A DNA stretch of 64,000 nt from Nothopassalora personata (Eukaryota; Ascomycota; Dothideomycetes; Mycosphaerellales; Mycosphaerellaceae): assembly GCA_033816765.1 (NCBI GenBank), contig CM066287.1:1302001-1366000 (forward strand), given 5' to 3'. Shown here piece after piece: positions 10,440-20,796 of the stretch (the stretch's first letter is position 1; every line of letters starts with the position of its first letter). The notes below the pieces were generated by a model, which had not been told where the DNA came from, ran no database searches, and saw nothing but the letters and a program-made list of their open reading frames with translations. The position numbers and the translations under genes are program-made.

Positions 10440-13220
10440 TCCTTACTAACACGAACACGCCGAAGTCCGCCGCTAATGTTATATTCCGAGAGCTTAGTCC
10501 TTAGAAGCGGGTTAAGGTGTTAAAGGACTTCTATAAGGGCTTCGAGAAGGTGTTTAAAGACTACTCCGTCTAGGTTAACCTATTTTTCGAGGAAGTTAAG
10601 AGTAGTATAGGTAAGAGCTACTAGGATGAATTCCTTAGTAATAAGAAGCTCGATGTCTTATTTCCTATCGTCGGTAAGATTCGCAAGACCGGTTTAGAGA
10701 TTCGTAACCGAGAGAAGACTCTTCGAGCTACGCTTACCCGCTACTAGCTATAGTAGATAGACAATAAGATTCTTAATCGACGCGTTATCTCCGAGCTTTA
10801 TAGTACTAACAGCGGGCGCTACTAGTTCACGGCCTTTATTAACAAGTACCTAGACTATAGTAGGGCTGTTAGTAGAATTTAGAGGGCATTAATCTAGCGT
10901 ATAAGGATCGGCCGTAAGGGTATAGATCGTAAGCGAATTCTAGAGCCTAGTAATCTTACCCGGTGCAATAGGGAGGCTAAAGCACGTAGCATTAATCCGT
11001 AATCGGCTAAGAGTAGGGAGATTATTAGAAGACACTACCTAGCCGTCTATAAGGATAGCCTTCTATACTTTATAGAGGGTACTATTACTAAGAAGTCCGC
11101 GTCCCTAGAGGACAGTATAGATTAATCTAGACCATCTAGCTAGTAATAGCTACGTTAGCTACTACCGGGTAGTAAAGGTAAAGGACGTATAAAGAGTACT
11201 ACGCTAACTCCTCTACTAGCCTCTACCTAGCCTATAGTCCTATCGAGAGGCGGTCGTAAGTCGAGTCGACTTAAGTAGCTCCGTATAGGCGAGAGTATAG
11301 GTAAGGGCATAACTACGCCTACTCGATCCTCGCCTAACCGAACGCTAGACGGCGCACCTATACGCGAAGGTAGTCCGCTAGGTACACCGGTTAGTACCCT
11401 ACGATCCACTCCGGCCCTAACTAAGAATAGTAATCCGATACTTACTATATTACCTTCGGCTATAATTAGGGATGTATTAGTCTTTAAAGATTAGATCCTA
11501 TAAGAAGACGAGGCCCTCCGGATTAAGCGCGCTAACTACACCTATAATAAGCGGTACTATAGCATTAAGTTTAGAAACTCGATTAATGTAGATAGCATTA
11601 ACTAGCTACCTAAGCACCGGATAGCGGGTCTTAAGATGCTCGAATATGCTGTCTCGGACGTTCTTAAGAGGGATAGTAAAGTTAGCGCTATAATGTGCGA
11701 TTAGTATGTTCGAGATTTCTACTATAAGGCCCTCTACTTCGTTACGAATCCCGGTATTACCGCTAATACCCTATGTAAGCGCGCGCTTAAGGTCTAAGAC
11801 TAGCTCTTTAAAGGTAAGAGTTTTTTAGCTATTAAGGTGAAGAATGGGTCGTGGCTTTGCCCTAATAAGCGTAGTTAGAAGACTATTAACCCGCTTAGCT
11901 ACCTCCGTGTTCGAGGTAAAGTCGGCACTACGAGTAGCATCGTTACGTATGCTAACTATAACTAGATCCTCGACAAATTTAGCATCGATGAAGCTAACTA
12001 AGCCGATCTTAATAGCACCGGTACCTACATTAATAGCAACATGCTATACTAGTACAATGACGCTAAACTAGCGCCGCGGGTTAAAACAGTTAGAGAGATA
12101 ATAAGTCGAGAATTCGACGTGTACCGATAGTACCTACGAGAATTGAATAAGGTTAGTAACGGCGGCGTCTACTAGAACATATAGTATTCTCTAAGCTAAT
12201 AGATTATGCGACAAGACCCCGGGCTATAGCTCTTATAAGTAGCGCTACACCCTTAGTACTACACTCGGTTTATCTCCTTCCCTAGGCCTACGATTTTTAG
12301 CTTTAATAGGGCTTATTAGGGGGGTAACGCGAATACTATAGTACAGTATACTAGGGTCGACTTAAACCTCGAAATTGAAAACTACTAGACTAGTAACCGG
12401 CTTAATATGCTGTACTCTCTTAACTTAGAGGGCACTAGTAGGCCGGAGTTTTTACACGGCTTTTATAAGAAAGGGAATGCTAGAGAGTTTATCTAGTAGT
12501 GCTAGATTAACGACTATATAGAAGACGGCCGATTTAAGCGTTTCTTCTCGGTTAGGGTCTAAAATTACCTAAGTAAGAATAGCATTAGCTAGTTTAGAGA
12601 GGACCTAAGCGCTAGGCAAATGCGGGTAACTACTATAGGCGTTCTAATAAGGCAGGCCGCACATAAGAGGATACTACGTTAGATTAACCCTTACTTTATC
12701 GAGATCCGCGACGATAACTATCTTAAACTCTAGAGAAGCTAGAGCATACACTAGGTAATGGATCTCCATCGTAACTTTAAGACGCTAAGTGAGAGCGCTG
12801 TAGGGTTTAAGTATCGACGCCTAGTACCTAGCTATCCTTTCCCTACGGCCGTACACCTTAGTAGCATTAGCCCTCTATCCGATGCCCTAGCGGGTTTAAA
12901 GTCTTAGAACGATAACGAAGTCATCCTTAATGCTAGAAGGTGGCTTAATGCTACGGTCCGCCTAGACTCGGAGCTCTTTAATAAGAAGATGCATAATTAG
13001 CGCGTCCGAGCTATAAAATTAATAGACAAGTAGCTTAGCTTAGTTACTACTCTCGAGTAGATATGCTTTATAAGCGAAGGGCGTAATAAGAGCTTCTTCC
13101 GCAACTACTATAGGAACTTCACTAGCTAGCTACTTAGGGACGCGTCTAGTGAGACTAGTATTAGCCACGATAACGAGTAGGTCTAGACAAAGGAGTTGTG
13201 TAAGAATGAGTGGAACTAAG
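10440..13220 (+). pseudogene. RIP-mutated ORF of element E1, function uncertain
   Basis: Reading through RIP-type stops gives a protein of roughly 900 residues with a basic Ser/Thr/Pro-rich middle (about 11170-11440) and a well-structured C-terminal half. That half contains a Gly-Gly-Asn stretch, then a Val-Asp-Leu-Asn motif about 12355-12370, then EFLHGFYKK near 12450. In copy E2 the residue four before the Asp reads His where E1 reads Tyr. A His-then-Asp motif after a glycine-rich stretch is reminiscent of 2-oxoglutarate/Fe(II) dioxygenase-like proteins found with fungal transposons (JmjC or TET/JBP type), but I recall this only loosely and do not claim it. It is not expressible as it stands. 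Confidence 0.4.
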
Positions 13221-13287
13221 TAGTTAGTGCGGGTTTATAGGCTCCTAGTTTCTAGTTAATTTCCGGCTATAGCTATAGCCTATAGGA

Positions 13288-13338
13288 TTCTAGTTCTAAT
13301 TCTGGTTCTAATTCTAGTTCTAATTCTAGTTCTAATGC
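13288..13338. repeat. 12-bp microsatellite-like array in E1
   Basis: About four tandem copies of a TCTAATTCTAGT-like unit near the end of the E1 coding frame, encoding Ser/Asn-type repeats. The counterpart in E2 is at about 46835-46905. Confidence 0.7.
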
Positions 13339-13844
13339 TTCGGGTATAGGTGCTTCTAGTCCTTAGATCTTACTTGTTTCTTATAGTTACTTATCTTCCC
13401 TTAACTTACCTTCTAGCTACGCGGTAGACTCGTCTTTAGATTTATTAGGTTACTGGTACTAACGCTCACTTGTCTTATAAGTGGCGTTTACGTTATTCGA
13501 CCATCTAGCCCGCTCGATTAATGCTAACATAGCTGTCAATTCCCTCGCCAGTTTCGTAGTATACGTTAGTATAGTACGACGGATGCGAGTCGCGGTTATT
13601 AGCGTTATTATTACGGTCTCTATTAGAAGGATCCTTTCGATCTTTACAAACTGTCGCTAGTAGGCCCTAGGACTGCCTAACATCTTATATGTTAAGCTAA
13701 ATAGTAGGGTGAGCTACTATGCTGCTATAAGACTACCTTAGCTTATAGCGACTAACTACGCTACCTATAGTGCCCGGGCTTACTGCTTTAGAACCTAAGG
13801 ACAGGTTCGTAATAGGGGAGGATATATTAACGACTAATTAGTTG

Positions 13845-13904
13845 TGTCGACCTTAGGTTTAGTTATGTCGACCTTAGGTTTAGTTATGTCGACCTTAGGT
13901 TTAG
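13845..13904. repeat. 21-bp tandem triplication in E1 3' region
   Basis: Unit TGTCGACCTTAGGTTTAGTTA repeated nearly three times (13845-13865, 13866-13886, 13887-13904). The E2 copy shows only one comparable unit, so the array expanded or contracted after the copies separated. Confidence 0.8.
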
Positions 13905-14143
13905 AGGGGGGGTCCCTTAGGTCTAACTTACCCCAATTTCATTTAGGTTTGATTAGACATTTAGGTAAGCTAGCGGGATCTAGTATAGCTATTTAGATAT
14001 ATACTGCGCAGTTAAGCATTATAAGCGTAGCATTAAGGTAACAATTCAATTTATACCTCTCGAGTAGAGGGTATAGGGGTTTAGGTCCGCTAATCCTCTT
14101 GTTTTATCTAACTACTGCGCTACTCGTCACGTGACCTGATTTC

Positions 14144-14159
14144 ACGGTCCCGGGACCGG
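14144..14159. repeat. Palindrome, copy 3 (right end of E1)
   Basis: ACGGTCCCGGGACCGG, one mismatch from the perfect palindrome. Followed by about 85 bp (14160-14243) shared with the flank of E2. Confidence 0.7.
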
Positions 14160-14244
14160 CAAATACCTCTACTTACATAAGCGCCGCTCCACACTACCAC
14201 AACTCGGATAGGCCTACATAGGGTAGTTAGTAGACATTAATAGG

Positions 14245-14496
14245 TAGACACTATAGATCTAGATAATGTATTCCTTATATTTAGGAACGTAGCGAAATGC
14301 CCTATAGCTTTCGAAGCGTTTAACTTACTGTTTAATCTTACTGTTTAGAATATAACCTTACCTAACCGCTACCTCGCTACTGCTTTATACTACTCTCCCT
14401 CCTACTCCTACTCGACGAGAATAAATCTCGATCGAACGAAGGTTACCTAACTTGTTACTTAACTTAGTAAGATTATAGGTTTAACTAAACCTGATA
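14245..14496 (+). repeat. 5'-truncated LTR of element I
   Basis: Homologous to the right part of the H 3' LTR. It holds a TATA-like box at 14275-14283 and the segment 14316-14323, which is complementary to 14500-14507 just inside the LTR (putative self-priming site). The end CTGATA corresponds to CTAACA in H. Confidence 0.65.
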
Positions 14497-14589
14497 GCTT
14501 TAAACGCCCTCTAGAATAGGAGATCGATAGAGTACTAGGGGAACACCCGCCCCTAGTAAAGTAGATAGAGGTACCCGACTACGGACCGC

Positions 14590-16700
14590 GAACGATGCTA
14601 TTAATGCCTTAGCTACTTACGTAGGTAATAAATCCCTTAAGGTTAGTAAGCTAGAGTTCTACTATAGCGACCGAGACAAGTTTAACACTTAGATTACTTA
14701 GATAGATACGTACTTCTTGTTTAACTCTATAGCTAAGAACCTTAAGCCTATCTTTACTACTGCCTTCTTAAGAGGACGAGCATAGCATTAGGTTAAACCC
14801 TTCCTAAGAACCTACTTAGATAGCAACGGTACCGATAACGCTAATAGAGTCTTTACGTCTTATAACTATCTTAAGAATGCTATAAAGAGCGTCTTTAGAA
14901 TCTCTAACGAGGTTGCTACTACCGTTCGTGTTATATAACACTTAACCTAGAAGACGTCTACCGCCGAGTATACTGCCAAATTTTAGGAATACGCTTAACT
15001 TACCGACTAGGACGACGAGGCCTTATAAGTTATATACTAACGTAGCTTAAAGGAGAACGTTAAGGACGAGTTAATGCGAGATAGTCGAAGAATCGATAAC
15101 TTAGGCAACCTTATTAGAGTTACGATTAATCTTAACGACAAGCTCTACGAGAGAGCTATAGAACGACGATACGACTCTAGGGTATCCGGAAAGGCCGGAT
15201 ATACCCTAGGCTACGACAACCGAGGAAAGGGCTTTAGTAATAACTTTAATAACAAGCCTAACGACAAGCTATACTATAGACTACAGCCTATAGAACTCGA
15301 CGTTACCGAGAAAGGTCGTAAGATCGAAAGTAAGAATAGGGGTAAAAAAGGGCCTAAGAGTTTAAAAGGAAGCTTTACTTACTATAATTGTAGTAAGGAA
15401 GACTATATAGCAAGGGACTACTACGGTAAGAAAAATATAGTGCGCCGTAAGCAGTTTAACATAATGCAACGAGGAACTAGTAAACTCAAGAGCAGTGTTA
15501 GACTACTAGGAGGTACCGACTATACTCGAGGAGTAGAGGAGAGAGTTAGTAACGGAGGTAACATACCTCTCCTAGACCCCTTATAAGGACGAGGAGGATA
15601 CTACGGGCAACTAATAGAAGTTACACTATTCGGGTTATAGAACCGACTATAATAGTTTAAAAGGACATAACAATTCAATACAATCTAGATAGGGGATACC
15701 TCGGAAAATCACTAGACGACTAAGAGTCTCTACGACGAACTATAGGACTAGTAGGGGGAAGTTATAGGTAGAATCTACTAATAAGGAAAACGAGAATTTA
15801 GTATAATAGTAAGAAGAGTCGACTACGAGATCGATCGCGATACTCGAAATAGTTACGGAGCCCTTTATTAGCGTTTCTATTACTAAGACTCGTGCTAAAC
15901 CTATTACTTCGCTAAGGAAGGCGTAGGATATTTCCTATAGCAACTATAAGGAACCCTAGGGGCAACATATAGGTAGAATGCTACGCTCCGAGAAGTAGAC
16001 ATCGACGAATCCTACTTCGATAGCGATAGAAGCGATAAAGAAAACTAGGACCTAGGATAGAATAGATCGTAGTTACCGGAACTATAGGAAGAAAGTTAAG
16101 AAACTACCGGGCTAGATACTATCGAAGAAAACTAGGATCTAGAAGAATTAAGCGAAGAGGATTCCTCTAAAGGAGAAGAGAGCGATACTAATAACGATAA
16201 CGAACGACTAACCTTTACGATTAATGTACCTAAGAAACTATATAACATAATCGTATACCTATAGAGAAGGCACGAAGAATTCCTACCTAAAATAGACGGA
16301 CGACGAATGCTATACTCTATTAAGTTCGATAAAACACTCGATACCCTACGAGGCATAGCCTAGGGATACCTACTTATAGAGACGATCGAAAACCTAGTAA
16401 CCGCTATTATAGAACGACTACCGGTAGGAAGCCGAATAATAGGTACTAAATACCTTACGCCGTTAGGAACATTTATATCGAATAAATTACGTAACGTAGT
16501 GTAATACGTACGCGTACTCTACTTAGAAACGTAGAAGATCTAGGAACGTTACCGAAGATAGGTGTAGATATAGAAAGGCTCGCGCTAGGTTTAAGCGGAG
16601 GCCTTAAGACACGAAGTACGACGTTCTATATACGAATAGGGAAAAGGATCAACTCCTTAGGAATAAGCGACTAAAAGGAGTTATGTGATACATAATAAGC
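14590..16700 (+). pseudogene. RIP-mutated gag of element I
   Basis: The capsid region is recognisable by alignment with the intact F gag: both have a conserved block ending Lys-Asp/Glu-Asn-Val-Lys-Asp/Ala-Glu-Leu and a later Glu/Ile-Leu-Asp-Val-Thr-Glu motif. A 170-codon open piece survives at 15074-15586. Within it the zinc knuckle near 15376-15426 retains one Cys, while three other expected metal ligands (two Cys, one His) read Tyr, the direct product of C-to-T or G-to-A changes. The region 15600-16700 is a post-knuckle extension shared with H. Confidence 0.7.
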
Positions 16701-16719
16701 TTAAGTATTAACAGTAGTC

Positions 16720-17990
16720 TTCTGAACATAAGTAATCGTTAACGGTTATAGGACTAGGGTTATAATTAACTCCGGAGCGAGCGGGAATTTTGCCTCCGAA
16801 GTATTTATTAGGACTAAAGGGATCGTAACCCGACATAAGAACGAAGGGTATAAATTAATCGCGGTAGACGGATTATCCTTACCTAGCGTAGAACGAGAGA
16901 CGATACCGTTACTACTAGCTATCTAACGGCACTACGAGGAAATTGTCTTAGATATTACTAACATAGCTAATTATAAGGTCGTACTAGGCATACCTTAGTT
17001 AAGAAAGCATAATCTAGCTATCGACTAGAGAAGAGGAGTACTTACATTTAAGTAATACGATTGCGTTATCGATATTAATCCTACGTAGCGGTAGCGTTCG
17101 CTAGTAGATAAGGTAAAGAGACAGCTTAATCGAATAGAGCTTACGCCGACTAGAAGGATAGAAGAACTACCTTCGACCGGGATAGACACTAGCGTAGGGC
17201 CGCCGGGTTATAAAGCTACTAGAAGTAATAGGCTTAACGTACTATCGAAGGATACTAACATTTCGGAGTTAACTATCCCTAAGGAGTACCTTAAATAGAA
17301 GAGGCTCTTTAAAGAGGAAAAGGGTAGAGACGCCTTACCTAAGTACTAACTATAGGATTATAAGATAAACATTTAGCTAGGAAAAGAGCCTCTATAGGGA
17401 CCCCTATATCTAATGTCCGAAAAAGAGCTAACAACCCTACGAGAATAGCGAAAGGAGAACCTAGCGAAAGGACGAATACGAAGGTCGACCTTAAGAGTAG
17501 CATCTCTATATATGTTTATTCTAAAAGTAAACGGGAAACTACGACTCGTATAAGACTACCAAAAGTTAAACGAGATTACTATTAAGAACCGATATCTACT
17601 ACTAAACATCGAAGAAGTATAGGATAGATTAACCGGATTAGACTAGTATACGAAGATCGATTTATAAGACGCCTTCTATACTATCCGTATAGTAGAAGGA
17701 GAAGAATGGAAAACCGTATTTAGGACTCGATACGGACTATACAAGTTCTTAGTTATGCCTTTTAGATTAACTAATGCACTAGCCGCATTCTAAGACCTAA
17801 TTAACGAGATACTAAGAGACCTACTAGACGTATATGTTATTGCCTATATTAACGATATCCTTATCTATATAAAAGGGACACTCTAGCAGCATATACGACA
17901 AGTCTAGGACGTACTCGAGCGACTATCTAAAACAGGTTTCCGGACGGTACCGAAGAAATACGAGTTTTATAAGAAAGATGTTAAGATGTA
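16720..17990 (+). pseudogene. RIP-mutated, truncated pol of element I (PR-RT)
   Basis: Aspartic protease motif near 16765 (Asn-Ser-Gly-Ala-Ser, where Asp is expected first) is followed by the RT domain. Blocks for the fingers and palm are visible, ending with Ala-Tyr-Ile-Asn-Asp near 17850, where the catalytic Asp-Asp pair has become Asn-Asp. Coding similarity stops at about 17990, so RNase H, integrase and chromodomain are absent. Confidence 0.75.
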
Positions 17991-18380
17991 GCATCTTAAG
18001 GGGAGCTAACAGTTAGGTTGTAATCTAATAGCCTAAGACATCTACGATAACTTAGCTTATCGGAAGACACCTTCTCTCCCCTTTAGCTTAGATAGACATT
18101 AAACACAATTAACGCATTGGTTCCTAATATATTGCTGCATGCCCTGTGGCTGTCAGCTAGTTGAAGATTAATCTCTTACTCCACTCCGCTGCTAACTACG
18201 TATCCTATAAGGTCTTAACTTAATAGGTTATGAGCCCGGGTTTATGTAGGAGTAAGAGCAACCTATATTAGTACAGGTTACTTGTATCCCTTGCTATTAT
18301 AGCAGAAAACATCTAGGAAGCAGAAGTCTACCCTATCTGTCCTATTAAGGAGCTTAGTTTAATACTAAGTAATAGGTAAT
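17991..18380 (+). other. Untyped sequence upstream of B, probably leader/LTR of copia element J
   Basis: Less RIP-mutated than its neighbours (CA/TG retained at about 18110-18170). It is continuous with 25925 onward once B and one target duplication are removed, and the following DNA is a Ty1/copia gag. I therefore infer 5' LTR or leader sequence of J. No ORF is seen. Confidence 0.35.
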
Positions 18381-18573
18381 TGTCACCGTACCGGCGCCCA
18401 TTCACCTCGATCCGCGCGCACGTGCGTGGGCACCACAAGCGCGCCGCTGACTAAGCCGCTGACTAATCGGCTTGGCGCTCCCTTAAGTATCTCGCGCTCT
18501 CCGCGCCTCTCTTAGATAGCTATCTATTCGACTTGTACCTTATCCGACCACGTGCTTGCACCTGCTTGTGACA
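18381..18573 (+). repeat. 5' LTR of B
   Basis: 193 bp, TGTCAC...GTGACA, a perfect 6-bp inverted repeat at the ends. TATA-like TTAAGTAT at 18483-18490. The segment 18522-18531 is complementary to the primer site inside the LTR and is the likely transcript start. Confidence 0.95.
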
Positions 18574-18585
18574 CTTCGAATAGAT
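18574..18585 (+). promoter_or_regulatory. Putative self-priming primer-binding site of B
   Basis: TCGAATAGAT at 18576-18585 is the exact reverse complement of ATCTATTCGA at 18522-18531 in the LTR (10 nt), about 39 nt downstream of the TATA-like box. The geometry is as in Tf1/Tf2 self-priming. Confidence 0.6.
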
Positions 18586-18723
18586 CATCACCAACGTGTA
18601 GAGAGACACGAGAAGCTGCATTCGGGAGATTGCAGAGAAACCGCGACAGCACAAGGTGCTGAGATCAGGTGTTGGACTCGACTGAGTCGCACCTTGAAGT
18701 AGGTCATAGCTAACACAGCAGCA

Positions 18724-20796
18724 ATGGCAAGACCCACCGGCACCGGCGCGCCAGGCGCAGGCGCAGAGAACACTGACCGACGCGTCCATCGCGCGTCCCT
18801 TAGTAGATCATCCTTCTTCACCCTCCCACCTGATCCGCCGGATCCCAACAGCGCGAACCCAGCCCAGGCGACTCAGACCCAAGGACGAGAAGAGGATATT
18901 GTGAACAAGCTCCTCGACGAGAACAACCAGTACCGCAAGCAGCATAAGAAAGTGTTCGACCAACTCCAAGAGATTGAAGAGGAGGAAGCCGAAACAGAAC
19001 TGAACTTGGCTGATCTGTGCGGGCACGAGTTCATCGAGGATGAGACAGAAGACGAAGGAGCGGGCACGAGTGCAAGCGCACCTGAGAGGAGGGTTACTAT
19101 CGACAACTTCCAGGAAGCTTTTGACTCACTGAATGGGCTGAACGCCGATAAGTTCAAGAAGACGGTCAACGACCACCCTCAAGCGATCCACAAGATCCTG
19201 TGCGACATCGAGTCAGACCATCGCCGCACACACAAACTAAATGCGACACTCGAGATGGCCAACCGCATCAACCTCCGTAAGGCGCAAGATGCAAAGGACC
19301 AGATGGACCGACTCGAGGATGCGATTGGTGAGGAACAAGCGGAGAACACCACTCTCAAGGAGGAAATCACCAAGTTGAAGGAGGAGATCGCAAAGCACGA
19401 TAACACCATCAACGTCGACCCCGATGAACTTATCCAAGCCAAGGCTGATACGGCCAAGGCCACGGAAGCTAAGAAGCTGTACCGCACCCAGTGCAAGGCA
19501 GCTGAGGCCAAGCTTGTAGCTGCCGAGGAACGCATTGCTGAGCTCGAGAAGCAAAAGAAGGAACGAGGGCGGTCCAAGGAGAAACAGGACCCACCTCCGC
19601 AGAGAACGGAGTCCGAAGAGTCGCTGGAGCGTCGCCAGAATGGCGGCAAGCCAAACAAGCCTCAGAAGTCCGGCAAGCCCACGAAGAACAACGGAGATCC
19701 TGATTCGTCTGACTCTTCGGACGACGAGGATGGTGACAAGGACAAGAACCGCAAGAACAGTCGCAAGAGCGGTAGTCGCGAGAGGGCTAGTAAGAAGACG
19801 GACTCAGATGGCAACCCCATCTCGGCATACACCACATATGATGCCAACATGACTACCGGCATCAAGTCTTCTACCGAACCGAAGGCCCCTACCAAGTTCG
19901 ACCCGAAGAGCGACGACATCAAGTTTCAAGAATGGCAGCGTGCTGCTGAAGCTAAGCTGCAAGCATCCAAGTACCGTACAGTAAAGGACTCCCTTCAAAA
20001 CGTCCAGAGCTGGCTGAAGAACGGCGCTTGGACATATGTCGACTCAAAGATTCCTAGTCTCACCAAGTCCACGGATGGCACAACTACCCAGTATGCCTCC
20101 GTTGATGAGATGATGGAGGATCTGGCTAAGCGCTACGGCACCCGCAACGCCCACGCCAACGCCATGACCAAGCTCAACACTCTTCAGCAAGGCGACAAGG
20201 AGAAGTTCAGCGACTTCTACCCATCCTTCCGCGAGAACGCCGACATCGTCAATCTGGACAACGGCGCCGAGGAGAAGAAGCTCGAGAAGGACTTCTTACT
20301 CCGCAAGCTGAATGCGCGCTACGACAACCGCATTATGAACGAGGATACGGCCAAGATGACTCTCGAACAAGTTGTCTCAGCACTGTACGATTACGAGGAC
20401 AAGTTTGAAGCCTACGACCTTAAGCACGGCAAGACCAGCAACAAGACCCAAGGTGACAAGAAGAACACCAAGGGTGGCGATGACAAGAAGGATAGCACTT
20501 CGAGCGGTGGAGGCAACACGAACACCACTACCAACCCGAATGCTAAGACCAAGTGGGCTGACCGTCCTCAGCAGTATCAGCACATCCAGCCTCTGGATGC
20601 GACTCGAGCCCAAGAATGCATCGACCAGAATCGGTGTCTGAAGTGCGAAGAAGAGGGACACCGCCGCGTTGACACAGACCAGTGTCCACTGCGCGATGTT
20701 GCCCGCCGTCCTTTCGCACCAGGTTACAACCCAAGCAACAACCGTCGCAATGGTGGTGGCAATGCCAACAACAACGGCGGCGCGGGAAACGCCTAG
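18724..20796 (+). CDS. Gag polyprotein of chromovirus B
   Basis: 690-aa structural protein that would form the virus-like particle and bind element RNA. The start is the first in-frame ATG after the leader. It has an acidic Glu-rich region (about 50-110), a long heptad-like coiled coil (about 165-290), a basic Ser/Asp/Lys low-complexity linker (about 290-375), a capsid-like domain (about 390-560), and a variant zinc knuckle Cys-X2-Cys-X4-His-X7-Cys at 638-654. The tail is Asn/Gly/Arg-rich. The 3' end overlaps pol by 115 nt in a different frame, with pol in -1. The knuckle spacing (X7 instead of X4) is unusual but clear. Confidence 0.92.
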   Translation: MARPTGTGAPGAGAENTDRRVHRASLSRSSFFTLPPDPPDPNSANPAQATQTQGREEDIVNKLLDENNQYRKQHKKVFDQLQEIEEEEAETELNLADLCGHEFIEDETEDEGAGTSASAPERRVTIDNFQEAFDSLNGLNADKFKKTVNDHPQAIHKILCDIESDHRRTHKLNATLEMANRINLRKAQDAKDQMDRLEDAIGEEQAENTTLKEEITKLKEEIAKHDNTINVDPDELIQAKADTAKATEAKKLYRTQCKAAEAKLVAAEERIAELEKQKKERGRSKEKQDPPPQRTESEESLERRQNGGKPNKPQKSGKPTKNNGDPDSSDSSDDEDGDKDKNRKNSRKSGSRERASKKTDSDGNPISAYTTYDANMTTGIKSSTEPKAPTKFDPKSDDIKFQEWQRAAEAKLQASKYRTVKDSLQNVQSWLKNGAWTYVDSKIPSLTKSTDGTTTQYASVDEMMEDLAKRYGTRNAHANAMTKLNTLQQGDKEKFSDFYPSFRENADIVNLDNGAEEKKLEKDFLLRKLNARYDNRIMNEDTAKMTLEQVVSALYDYEDKFEAYDLKHGKTSNKTQGDKKNTKGGDDKKDSTSSGGGNTNTTTNPNAKTKWADRPQQYQHIQPLDATRAQECIDQNRCLKCEEEGHRRVDTDQCPLRDVARRPFAPGYNPSNNRRNGGGNANNNGGAGNA

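Larger units (their letters stand above)
9839..14159 (+). mobile_element. Element E1: RIP-mutated element of unknown class with palindromic ends
   Basis: Both ends carry the palindrome CCGGTCCCGGGACCGG followed inward by similar inverted sequence (AAATC, then CACGT, then a TAGCG-like motif), giving imperfect terminal inverted repeats of about 45 bp. A long decayed coding frame lies between. An inverted, truncated copy (E2) lies at 45965-49240. The similarity between the copies continues about 85 bp past the right palindrome (14160-14243), so the true end may lie there. It has no RT, integrase or familiar DDE motif that I recognise. Confidence 0.6.
14245..17990 (+). mobile_element. Element I: truncated RIP-mutated Ty3/gypsy of the G/H family
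   Basis: 5'-truncated LTR, decayed gag, and pol that stops after RT. Over its length it aligns closely with element H (for example 16250-17970 with 39830-41550). It lacks RNase H, integrase and 3' LTR. Sequence changes abruptly at about 17990, next to untyped DNA that leads to the B insertion. Confidence 0.8.

Noticed and set aside
11227..11409. Minus-strand open frame within E1
   Set aside because: Opposite to the low-complexity Ser/Thr/Pro-rich part of the E1 frame; no start context or motif.
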